Below, piece after piece: positions 7,184 to 12,633 of a DNA stretch of 14,224 nt. A program made the position numbers and the translations under genes. Origin of the DNA: Candidatus Rokuibacteriota bacterium (GTDB lineage: Bacteria; Methylomirabilota; Methylomirabilia; Rokubacteriales; CSP1-6); contig QHRS01000014.1 in assembly GCA_003221435.1 (NCBI GenBank), positions 1-14,224 of the forward strand, in the 5' to 3' direction. Positions within the stretch are counted from its first letter, which is position 1; every line of letters begins with the position of its first letter. Under the pieces are notes generated by a model. The model saw only the letters and a list, made by a program, of their open reading frames with translations. It did no database searches and was not told the DNA's origin.

Positions 7184-7831
7184 ATGAAGATCGCCATCAT
7201 CGGAGGCACGGGCAGGGAAGGCGCGGGGCTCGGCATCCGCTGGGCGCTGGCCGGGCACGACATCATCATCGGCTCGCGCGATCCGGAGCGCGCCAAGGCG
7301 AAGGCGGCGGAGCTGCGCGAGCGCACCGGGAAGATCCCGATCGTCGGCGAGACCAATCGCGAGGCGGCGGAGCTGGGCGGCATCATCGTGCTCGCCGTGC
7401 CGTGGACGGGCCTGGTGGAAACACTGCCCGCGCTCCGGCCTGCGTGCCGCGGCAAGATCGTCGTGAGCACGGTCGTTCCCCTCACGTTCGGCGGGCCGCG
7501 GCTCTTCACTCCGCCCCCGGCCGGCTCGGCCGCCGAAGAGGCGCAGGTGTTGCTCGGCGACGAGGCGCGGGTGATCGCCGCGTTTCACCACCTCGCCGCG
7601 CACGAGCTGGCAGAGCCCGACAGCGAGATCGACTGCGACCTGCTCTTCTGCGGCGACGACGCCGAGTCGAAACTGGCGGTCGTCGAGCTTGGCGCGAGCC
7701 TGGGGCTCCGGTCGATCGACGCGGGGCCGCTGTCGAACGCGGGCGCGATCGAGGGCATCACCGCTCTGCTCGCGACCATCAACCGGCGCTACAAGCGGAA
7801 GAACGCGGGGATCAAGATCACCGGGATGTAG
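7184..7831 (+). CDS. fno: NADPH-dependent F420 reductase (Fno/NpdG)
   Basis: Moves hydride between NADP(H) and F420, supplying reduced F420 to enzymes such as those encoded at 11-1408. The N-terminal Rossmann motif reads MKIAIIGGTGREGAGLGIRW, followed by HDIIIGSRDPERAKAKAAEL, where the Ser-Arg after the second strand is the typical NADPH 2'-phosphate site. Next come IIVLAVPWTGLVETL, GKIVVSTVVPLTFG, VIAAFHHLAAHELAEP, DLLFCGDDAESKLAVVEL and GLRSIDAGPLSNAGAIEGIT, all in family order. The 215-residue length is usual. The protein ends in KRKNAGIKITGM, a common C-terminus for this family. ATG 7184 lies 4 bp after cofE. No terminator with a U-tract follows; a palindromic element starts about 20 bp after the stop. 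Confidence 0.95.
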   Translation: MKIAIIGGTGREGAGLGIRWALAGHDIIIGSRDPERAKAKAAELRERTGKIPIVGETNREAAELGGIIVLAVPWTGLVETLPALRPACRGKIVVSTVVPLTFGGPRLFTPPPAGSAAEEAQVLLGDEARVIAAFHHLAAHELAEPDSEIDCDLLFCGDDAESKLAVVELGASLGLRSIDAGPLSNAGAIEGITALLATINRRYKRKNAGIKITGM

Positions 7832-7851
7832 CAGGATGCTGAACAACCCCG

Positions 7852-7975
7852 CAGGCCGCTCCAAAAGGCCCATCTGCGTCGTTGGCTCGGTCGCTCCTCC
7901 CTGCGACGTACAACTGCGTACGTCTCGGTCGTCGCTCCTTCGCCGCCTCGCATCTGGACCCTTTGGGGCGGCCTG
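7852..7975. repeat. Palindromic element A, intact (124 bp)
   Basis: Intergenic element with imperfect terminal inverted repeats of about 21 bp (CAGGCCGCTCCAAAAGGCCCA against the complement of TGGACCCTTTGGGGCGGCCTG) and a central palindrome GACGTAC-N6-GTACGTC at 7905-7924. Both arms carry a CTCGGTCG...CTCC segment in direct orientation. Two blocks recur inverted in element B: 7866-7914 matches 9419-9467 over 49 nt without a mismatch, and 7924-7960 matches 9288-9324 over 37 nt. It lies between fno and the TPR gene. It resembles, from memory, short palindromic repeats common in several uncultured high-GC lineages. Confidence 0.9.
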
Positions 7976-7981
7976 TTAGCC

Positions 7982-9250
7982 GTGGCACGCAAGATGCCGA
8001 GAGAGGCCCGCTGGGAAGCGGAGGCCGTCTTCCTGGAGGCGGCGCAGCTCAGGCCTGCCCCGCGCTCGAGCCCCGCGGACCTCGGCCACGCGCTCTTCGA
8101 GCGCGGCAGGTTTGCCGAGGCCGCCGCCGCGCTCCATGAGGCGATTCGACTCGACCCCCGCAGCGCCGCCTTGCGCCACAACCTGGGCGTCGCGCTCGAC
8201 CGCCAGGGCAAGCACGGCGCGGCGGCGACCGCGTTCCGCGAGGCGACCCGGCTCGAGCCCGACGACGTCGGGGCGTACCTGAGCCTCGCGCTCTCGTGCC
8301 GGCGGCGAGGTCTCTGGTCCGAGGAGGCTCTCGCCTACGCCGACGCAGCCCGCCTCAGGCCGACAGACGCGGACCTGCACTTCGAGCTGGGACGCGCACT
8401 CAGCGCCGACGGGCGCTTCGCGCAGGCGGCGCCGGCGTTCCGTGAAGCCGTGCGCCTGGCGCCCCACCGCGCCGAGACGCACCTCGAGCTGGGAATCGCG
8501 CTCGGCCGCCAGGGCAAGCACGTGGAGGCCGAGCAGCACCTCCGGGAGGCCATTCACCTCGATCCCGCCAACGTCGTGGCGCATGCGAACCTGGCGCTCG
8601 GCCTCGGCCGGCAGGGCCGGCATCTCGAGGCGGAGGCGGCCTACCACGCCGCCATCCTGCTCGATCCTCTCAACCCGCGCCTTCACCGCGGCCTCGGGGT
8701 CACGCATTTCTTCCTGCGGGACTACGCCCCCGCCGCGGCGGCGTTCCGCGAGGCGATCCGGCTGCGCCCGGACTACGTGACGGCCCACAGCGACCTGGGC
8801 GAGCTGTTCAACGAGCAGGGCCGGTACGCCGACGCGGAGGCGGCGTTCCGAGACGCGATCCGCCTCTACCCGGACAGCGCGGCCGCCTATCGAGGGCTCG
8901 GCAGCGCGCTGTTTTCTCAGAGCCGGTACGCCGACGCGGAGGCGGCCTACCGGGAGGCGACCCGGCGAAACCCGGATGACCCGCGGAGTCATTTCCTCCT
9001 GTGGGACGTCCTCGAAAAGCAGGGCAAGTATGCGGAGGCGACGGCGGCCTACCATGGGGCGCTCGCGGTCAAGCCGGACCTCGCCGAGGCCCACGCGCGG
9101 CTGGGGCGCGCGCTGTTCAGGATCGGTCAGTTCGCCGAAGCCGTCGCGGCCTATCGCGAGGCGCTCAGGCTGAACCCCGATGACAACGCCTCCAGGTCTG
9201 GGCTTGAGCGCGCCCTGGAGATGCAGCAGGTCCCGCGCGGTCGCCCGTGA
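7982..9250 (+). CDS. TPR-repeat protein
   Basis: A 422-residue soluble protein consisting almost only of tetratricopeptide repeats. After a 28-residue lead that looks like a partial repeat (EAVFLEAAQLRP), eleven 34-residue units run from about residue 29 to 402, each close to the pattern LG.AL...G...EA...Y.EA.RL.PD. A 20-residue C-terminal piece (LERALEMQQ) caps the superhelix. No signal peptide, membrane helix or enzymatic domain is visible, so it should be a protein-protein scaffold; the partner is unknown. The unusually regular repeats, some nearly identical at DNA level (RYADAEAAF / RYADAEAAY), suggest recent internal duplication. The start is GTG 7982, or ATG 7994 in frame; neither has a clear Shine-Dalgarno, and element A ends 6 bp upstream. 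Inverted elements bound it on both sides. Confidence 0.88.
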   Translation: MARKMPREARWEAEAVFLEAAQLRPAPRSSPADLGHALFERGRFAEAAAALHEAIRLDPRSAALRHNLGVALDRQGKHGAAATAFREATRLEPDDVGAYLSLALSCRRRGLWSEEALAYADAARLRPTDADLHFELGRALSADGRFAQAAPAFREAVRLAPHRAETHLELGIALGRQGKHVEAEQHLREAIHLDPANVVAHANLALGLGRQGRHLEAEAAYHAAILLDPLNPRLHRGLGVTHFFLRDYAPAAAAFREAIRLRPDYVTAHSDLGELFNEQGRYADAEAAFRDAIRLYPDSAAAYRGLGSALFSQSRYADAEAAYREATRRNPDDPRSHFLLWDVLEKQGKYAEATAAYHGALAVKPDLAEAHARLGRALFRIGQFAEAVAAYREALRLNPDDNASRSGLERALEMQQVPRGRP

Positions 9251-9272
9251 CCGCGCGGTGCTGAAGCACCCG

Positions 9273-9467
9273 CAGGCCGTTCCAAGAGGTCCAGATGCGA
9301 GGCGGCGAAGGAGCGACGACCGAGTCAACGTCGGGGGGAGCGAGCGCCGCTCCCCCCGACACCCCCCACCGGCCACCGGTCGTGACGATTCTTTCACGCG
9401 CTCTGAGACGTGACAGCGGTTGTACGTCGCAGGGAGGAGCGACCGAGCCAACGACGCAGATGGGCCT
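9273..9467. repeat. Palindromic element B, inverted copy of A, interrupted
   Basis: The left part, 9273-9324, matches the inverse of A's right arm. The right part, 9419-9467, matches the inverse of A's left arm exactly for 49 nt. In A these parts are joined by 9 nt; here 94 bp (9325-9418) lie between them. The expected outer end (reverse of CAGGCCGCTCC) is missing and is replaced by element C from 9471. A GTGCT-GA-AGCAC hairpin with flanking GCG/CGC sits at 9255-9273, just after the TPR stop. Confidence 0.85.
9330..9360. repeat. Perfect 13-bp-stem hairpin inside element B insert
   Basis: The arms GTCGGGGGGAGCG (9330-9342) and CGCTCCCCCCGAC (9348-9360) pair perfectly around an AGCGC loop. It occupies the left third of the 94-bp insert that splits element B. 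It could be a nested small palindromic element or a strong RNA structure. No U-tract follows on either strand. Confidence 0.8.
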
Positions 9468-9470
9468 CCA

Positions 9471-9593
9471 GTGCCGGTCCAAGTTGCGAGCCAGACGAGG
9501 CCCGAGGGAGGAGGCGACCGGAGCGTACGAGGTTGTACGTGAGGATCGCCGACGACCGAGAACGAAGTATGGCGAAGTAAATTGGACCGGCAC
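9471..9593. repeat. Palindromic element C (123 bp)
   Basis: Bounded by perfect 12-bp inverted repeats, GTGCCGGTCCAA (9471-9482) and TTGGACCGGCAC (9582-9593). A central GTAC-N6-GTAC sits near the middle, the same architecture and almost the same length as element A, but the end sequences differ, so it is a second subfamily. Its left end coincides with the truncation of B. Its right end touches the stop codon (9594-9596) of the leftward membrane-protein gene. Confidence 0.85.
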
Positions 9594-10037
9594 CTACCGG
9601 GCGAGGCGCGAGACAGCCAGGCCGAGATAGATCACGACGACGGCGAGCAGCAGCACCGCGCGGTCGAGCCACGTGATCGTCTTGAGCGCTGCGAGGGCGT
9701 CCGGGCGGGCCAGGCGCGGCACCTGGGCGAAGTCGCGCTGGGCCGCGAGCGTGATCATCGCGAGCACGAGGATGAATTTCCCCGCGAGCAGCGTGCCCGC
9801 GCCGCTCTCCATGACGCGCTCGAGGGGGCCGAGCCGGGTCACGTTGTAGAGGCCCGTGAGCACGACCAGGCACACCGAGCTCCAGACAGCCGGGCGGCCG
9901 CGCCGCGCGATGTCTCCGAAGACCCGTGGGTCGCCGGCCCGGCGCGCCTGGGGGAGCACCACGTGACTCTGGTACGCGAGCCCGCCGATCCACACCGCCA
10001 TGGCGACCAGGTGGAGCCAGACCGAAACGAGGCTCAT
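9594..10037 (-). CDS. CopD-like four-helix membrane protein
   Basis: Integral inner-membrane protein of 147 residues with four predicted transmembrane helices at about residues 3-21, 48-66, 80-100 and 121-143. The first helix contains WLHLVAMAVWIGGLAYQ, whose His and WxGG pattern is typical of the CopD/copper-resistance D and related DUF families, where such residues are thought to bind metal or heme. KFILVLAMI in helix 3 and VVIYLGLAVSRL at the end also fit. Full-length CopD proteins are about twice as long, so this is the short four-helix form. It is the last gene of the leftward block, 102 bp after the HAD gene. The exact function (copper handling or a cytochrome-like role) is not known. 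Confidence 0.72.
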   Translation of the reverse strand: MSLVSVWLHLVAMAVWIGGLAYQSHVVLPQARRAGDPRVFGDIARRGRPAVWSSVCLVVLTGLYNVTRLGPLERVMESGAGTLLAGKFILVLAMITLAAQRDFAQVPRLARPDALAALKTITWLDRAVLLLAVVVIYLGLAVSRLAR

Positions 10038-10071
10038 CGGGCTACCCTCGCGATTGTTCGGCGCCGTCCGA

Positions 10072-10090
10072 GCGCCGGCTTTGCCGGCGC
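10072..10090. repeat. Perfect 8-bp-stem hairpin
   Basis: GCGCCGGC-TTT-GCCGGCGC lies in the 102-bp gap between the CopD-like gene and the HAD gene. The stem is perfect, with no U-tract on either side. On the leftward transcript it lies upstream of the CopD-like start (10037), so it may attenuate or protect the mRNA. Confidence 0.7.
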
Positions 10091-10104
10091 CATCCGGGGG
10101 GAGG

Positions 10105-10134
10105 TTCGGAAGGGGGGCATAGCCCCCCTCCGAG
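10105..10134. repeat. GGGGGGC/GCCCCCC hairpin
   Basis: TTCGGAAGGGGGGC-ATA-GCCCCCCTCCGAG pairs over about 13 bp with one bulged A. It lies 5 bp from the HAD stop on the leftward transcript and 15 bp from the 8-bp hairpin. Its core resembles the hairpin at 5730-5760, including the CCGAGG end. Confidence 0.7.
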
Positions 10135-10139
10135 GAAGC

Positions 10140-10838
10140 TCATCCGTGCAGGAGCCGCTCGAGCGCGGCTGCGACGTCGGAGAAATCCGGGAAGATCAGG
10201 TCGGGCCGGCAGGCGGCAAGCTCGTCGACCGCGTGCTGTCCCGTGGCGACGGCGACGGCCATCGCGCCGCAGGCCCGGGCGCAGGCGACGTCGAGCGGCG
10301 TGTCGCCAATGATGATCATCTGCTCGAAGCGCACGGGCTGCCCTGTGAGGCGCTCGATGCGCGCGGCGGCGACGGCGGGCAGGCGCCCACGATCGGCGGC
10401 ATCGGAGCCGTACGCACCCACGCGGAAGTACGGCAGCAGACCCGTCGGCGCGAGCTTCACTCGCGCACCGGCTTCGATGTTGCCGGTGAGGAGGCCGAGG
10501 ATCGCATCGGCTCGCTCGCCGAGTCCCTGCACCAGTTCCTTCACGCCCGGCATCACCTGGACGCCGCCGCCGTCGCCCACCGCTTGCTCCAGGGCGGCCA
10601 CGTAGCGCGCGAAGCAGTCGGGGATCCGCCGGCGAATCTCGGGTTCGGGCACGCCGGCGGCCAGCATCACGTCGAGGACGATTTGCAGGTCGGTTCGGCC
10701 CCGGAAATCGTAGGTCTCGATCGGCCCGGCTGTCCCGAATGTTTCCGCCAGCGCCCGTCCGAGCGCCCTGCGTCCGGCCCCGCGAGCCGTGACGAGCGTG
10801 CCGTCCACATCGAACAGAAAGACGCGGGGCGGCTGCAC
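10140..10838 (-). CDS. HAD-family phosphatase (phosphoglycolate phosphatase-like)
   Basis: A 232-residue haloacid dehalogenase superfamily hydrolase, cytosolic and Mg-dependent. Motif I is FLFDVDGTLV (nucleophile D10, acid D12), motif II is LLTGN (T118), the basic residue of motif III is probably K128 or R150, and motif IV is IIIGDTPLDV (D179, D183). A helical cap lies between about residues 20 and 85. This is the layout of phosphoglycolate phosphatase and pyrophosphatase-like enzymes. The substrate cannot be told. The start is GTG at 10838, directly abutting the stop of the IscS-like gene (10839-10841), so the two are co-transcribed and probably translationally coupled. An ordinary metabolic role is as likely as any link to sulfur transfer. 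Confidence 0.88.
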   Translation of the reverse strand: MQPPRVFLFDVDGTLVTARGAGRRALGRALAETFGTAGPIETYDFRGRTDLQIVLDVMLAAGVPEPEIRRRIPDCFARYVAALEQAVGDGGGVQVMPGVKELVQGLGERADAILGLLTGNIEAGARVKLAPTGLLPYFRVGAYGSDAADRGRLPAVAAARIERLTGQPVRFEQMIIIGDTPLDVACARACGAMAVAVATGQHAVDELAACRPDLIFPDFSDVAAALERLLHG

Positions 10839-12062
10839 TCAGGCGGTCGGGGCGAGCTCGCGGAGCCGCTTCACGATCCGCGGCAGGATCTCGAGCACGG
10901 CATCGATGTCCGATGCGGTCGTCCAGCGCCCGAGCGTGAAGCAGAGCGACCCCTCGCGCTCCTCCGCGTCACAGCCGATGGCGCGCAGCACGTGGGAGGG
11001 CTCGCCGGTGCTCGCGGTGCAGGCTGATCCTGACGAGGCGGCGATGCCGTGGAGATCGAGGTCCATCAGGATGCTGTCGGCCTTGACCCGTGTCAGCACG
11101 AAGCTCGCGTGATGCGGCAACCGCTCCCGCCCCGGAGCCCCTGTGAGCCGCGCGCCCGGAACCGTGTCCGTGATCCCGCGGATCAACCGGTCGCGGAGCC
11201 CGCTGAGCCGCTCCGTCTCCCGCGGCCACTCGGTCCGGGCGAGATCGGCCGCCACGGCCATTCCCACGATACCGGGCAGATTTTCCGTCCCCGCCCTGAA
11301 CCCACCTTCCTGGCCGCCGCCGCCGACGAGCGGCGCGAGCTTTACGGTGGAGTGCCTGACCCACAGGGCGCCGGCGCCCGGCGGTCCGCACAGGTCATTC
11401 GACGACAGCGTGAGCAGATCGATCGCGCGATCGTCGACCGACAGCGCCAGCCGGCCGGCGGCGCCCACGGCGTCGACGTGGAGCGGCACGCCGCGCGCGC
11501 GCGTCACTCGGCCGATCTCGCGCAGCGGCTGGATCGTGCCGATCTCCCCGCTCGCGGCGAGAATCGACACGAGCGCCGTGTCCGGGCGGATGGCCGCGGC
11601 CAGCGCTTCCGGATCGACCCGCCCCATCTCGTCCACGGGCACCCAGGTCACCGGGACTCCGCGCTTCTCCAACTCCCGGCACGAATTGACGACCGAGATG
11701 TGCTCGATCGTCGACGTGACGACGTGGCGCCGGTCGCCGCCGCGGAGCGCGACGCCCTTGATCGCGAGGTTGTTCGCTTCGGTCGCGCCGGACGTGAAGA
11801 TCACGCCCCCTGCAGCCCCACCGATCAGACGCGCCACCTTGGCTCGAGCGGCCTCGAGCGAGGCTTGCGCCTCCACGCCCACCGAATGGGCGGCCGACGG
11901 GTTCCCGATCCAGCTCTCGAGGAACGGACGCATGAGGCCCACCGCCCGGGGATCGACCGGCGAGAACCCACCGTAGTCGAGGTAGACCCGGGCGACCGCG
12001 CCCGTCGGGGGCCGCTCGGTGCTAGCCGGCCTTCCGGATGAGGAAGCGGTAGACCGCGCCAT
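10839..12062 (-). CDS. IscS/NifS-like protein lacking the PLP lysine
   Basis: Class V aminotransferase fold, 407 residues from ATG 12062. Cysteine desulfurases take sulfur from cysteine onto an active-site Cys using PLP on a lysine. Conserved parts: FTSGATEANNLAIKG, IEHISVVNSC (H121), HVDAV (D197), GGGGQEGGFRAGTEN, and the cysteine loop SSGSACTASTGEPSHVL (Cys348). Changed parts: the usual S-x-H-K before GPxGxGAL reads SSNDLCGPPGAGAL, giving N222-D223 for His-Lys. The PLP-contacting Asn of NNEIGTIQ is SGEIGTIQ (G172), and the Gln after HVDA is Gly200. The N-terminal AATTP-like motif reads YGGFSP. From memory, A. fulgidus IscS has the same SSND with Asp for Lys. The start overlaps TusA by 41 bp; no nearer in-frame start exists. 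It may be a sulfur or Fe-S scaffold rather than a normal desulfurase. Confidence 0.88.
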   Translation of the reverse strand: MARSTASSSGRPASTERPPTGAVARVYLDYGGFSPVDPRAVGLMRPFLESWIGNPSAAHSVGVEAQASLEAARAKVARLIGGAAGGVIFTSGATEANNLAIKGVALRGGDRRHVVTSTIEHISVVNSCRELEKRGVPVTWVPVDEMGRVDPEALAAAIRPDTALVSILAASGEIGTIQPLREIGRVTRARGVPLHVDAVGAAGRLALSVDDRAIDLLTLSSNDLCGPPGAGALWVRHSTVKLAPLVGGGGQEGGFRAGTENLPGIVGMAVAADLARTEWPRETERLSGLRDRLIRGITDTVPGARLTGAPGRERLPHHASFVLTRVKADSILMDLDLHGIAASSGSACTASTGEPSHVLRAIGCDAEEREGSLCFTLGRWTTASDIDAVLEILPRIVKRLRELAPTA

Positions 12063-12258
12063 CGCGCGTGACCCCGAGCAAGGGGTGACCGGTTCGCTGC
12101 GACCAGGCGTGCATGTCGGCGTCAGAGGCCGGGTCATCGGACATCATCTCGAGCACCTGGCCGGGGGCCAACTCACGGATCGCCTCGCGGGTCTTCACGA
12201 TGGGCATCGGGCAGAAGAGCCCGAGGCAGTCGATCCGTTTGTCCGGATGTCCCTGCAT
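12022..12258 (-). CDS. tusA: TusA-family sulfur carrier protein
   Basis: A 78-residue two-layer alpha/beta sulfur carrier. The hallmark CPMPIVKT sits near the N-terminus with the persulfide-bearing Cys16, preceded by IDCLGLFCP. The first helix REAIRELAPGQVLEM is followed by SDDPASDADMHAWSQRTGH, a typical TusA middle, and the terminal strand AVYRFLIRKAG. TusA normally receives sulfur from a cysteine desulfurase and passes it on for tRNA thiolation, molybdopterin synthesis or sulfur oxidation. Here its gene overlaps the IscS-like gene by 41 bp, which implies they act together. The ATG at 12258 is preferred over the TTG at 12267. A possible leftward promoter lies at 12278-12302 (TTGCCC and GAGAAT on the minus strand, spacing 18), of low confidence. 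Confidence 0.9.
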   Translation of the reverse strand: MQGHPDKRIDCLGLFCPMPIVKTREAIRELAPGQVLEMMSDDPASDADMHAWSQRTGHPLLGVTRDGAVYRFLIRKAG

Positions 12259-12270
12259 AATTAGCAAAAA

Positions 12271-12601
12271 TTCTCACATTGACCGACACTGCAGGGCAAG
12301 CCTTTGTTTCTTCCGTCGCATCGTCACCCGATCAGCATGTCCGACCCTCGGGGAGGCAACGCCGAGAGCCCGCAGTTCGGAGCAGCTGGCCGTTGATCGT
12401 CACCCGCGGCGGATCGAGGAGGCTCAGGGCAAACATCGGCGTCGTTCGCTCTCTACCCGGATGAGGCACGGAGGGTCGCCTACCGTGCTGTCACGGGTGG
12501 TGTCCCGCGGGGGGAAGAAGGGCTGCCCACCCACGTTCTGCAAGCCCGCAACCCGTATATCCATTAGGGGTCTCGGGCGGCCACAGATTTCTCACATTGA
12601 C
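12271..12601. repeat. 13-nt direct repeat TTCTCACATTGAC, 318 bp apart
   Basis: TTCTCACATTGAC is present at 12271-12283 and again at 12589-12601. In the second copy its TTGAC is the -35 box of the promoter proposed for the GGDEF gene. The first copy has no comparable -10 box (TTTGTT at 18 bp). The intervening unit could be a duplication boundary, an operator pair or a small insert bounded by direct repeats. Confidence 0.6.
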
Positions 12602-12626
12602 AGGGGGCGCGGCCAACAGAAATAAT
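12597..12626 (+). promoter_or_regulatory. Sigma-70-like promoter for the GGDEF gene
   Basis: The -35 is TTGACA (12597-12602, perfect consensus), the spacer 18 bp, and the -10 AATAAT (12621-12626, 5 of 6). The AT-rich -10 overlaps an ATG at 12625, so transcription would start near 12633. That makes the ATG at 12634 or one further in the likely start, possibly on a leaderless message. Confidence 0.5.
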
Positions 12627-12633
12627 GGCTTGC

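Larger units (their letters stand above)
12259..12633. other. Divergent intergenic region, no convincing gene
   Basis: A 375-bp region between the leftward TusA gene and the rightward GGDEF gene. Open frames in it have no recognisable protein character. It holds a 13-nt direct repeat (separate entry), a GCACGG...CCGTGC stem (12466-12488), a GGGTGG...CCACCC stem (12495-12532), and a repeated TCGTCACCCG (12321-12330 and 12397-12406). No riboswitch or known ncRNA was recognised. Base composition is less GC-biased than the flanking genes. A long 5' leader, a small RNA or decayed coding sequence are all possible. Confidence 0.6.

Noticed and set aside
7882..8139. Short open frames starting MARSLLPATYN inside elements A and B
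   Set aside because: They are translations of the repeat itself, appear in both copies and run into other frames; not genes.
7852..9593. CRISPR array or insertion sequence
   Set aside because: There are no regularly spaced short direct repeats and no transposase gene; the repeats are inverted palindromic elements around a TPR gene.
9582..11027. Plus-strand open frame (481 codons) over the CopD-like and HAD genes
   Set aside because: The opposite strand encodes recognisable membrane and HAD motifs; this frame is charged low-complexity.
12284..12588. Cyclic-di-GMP (GEMM) riboswitch ahead of the GGDEF gene
   Set aside because: CAGGGCAA-like pieces occur, but the paired GGGACGCAAAGCC and receptor elements could not be found in order.
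12113..12625. Plus-strand open frame across the divergent intergenic region
   Set aside because: It overlaps TusA antisense, has no domain character and no good ribosome binding site.
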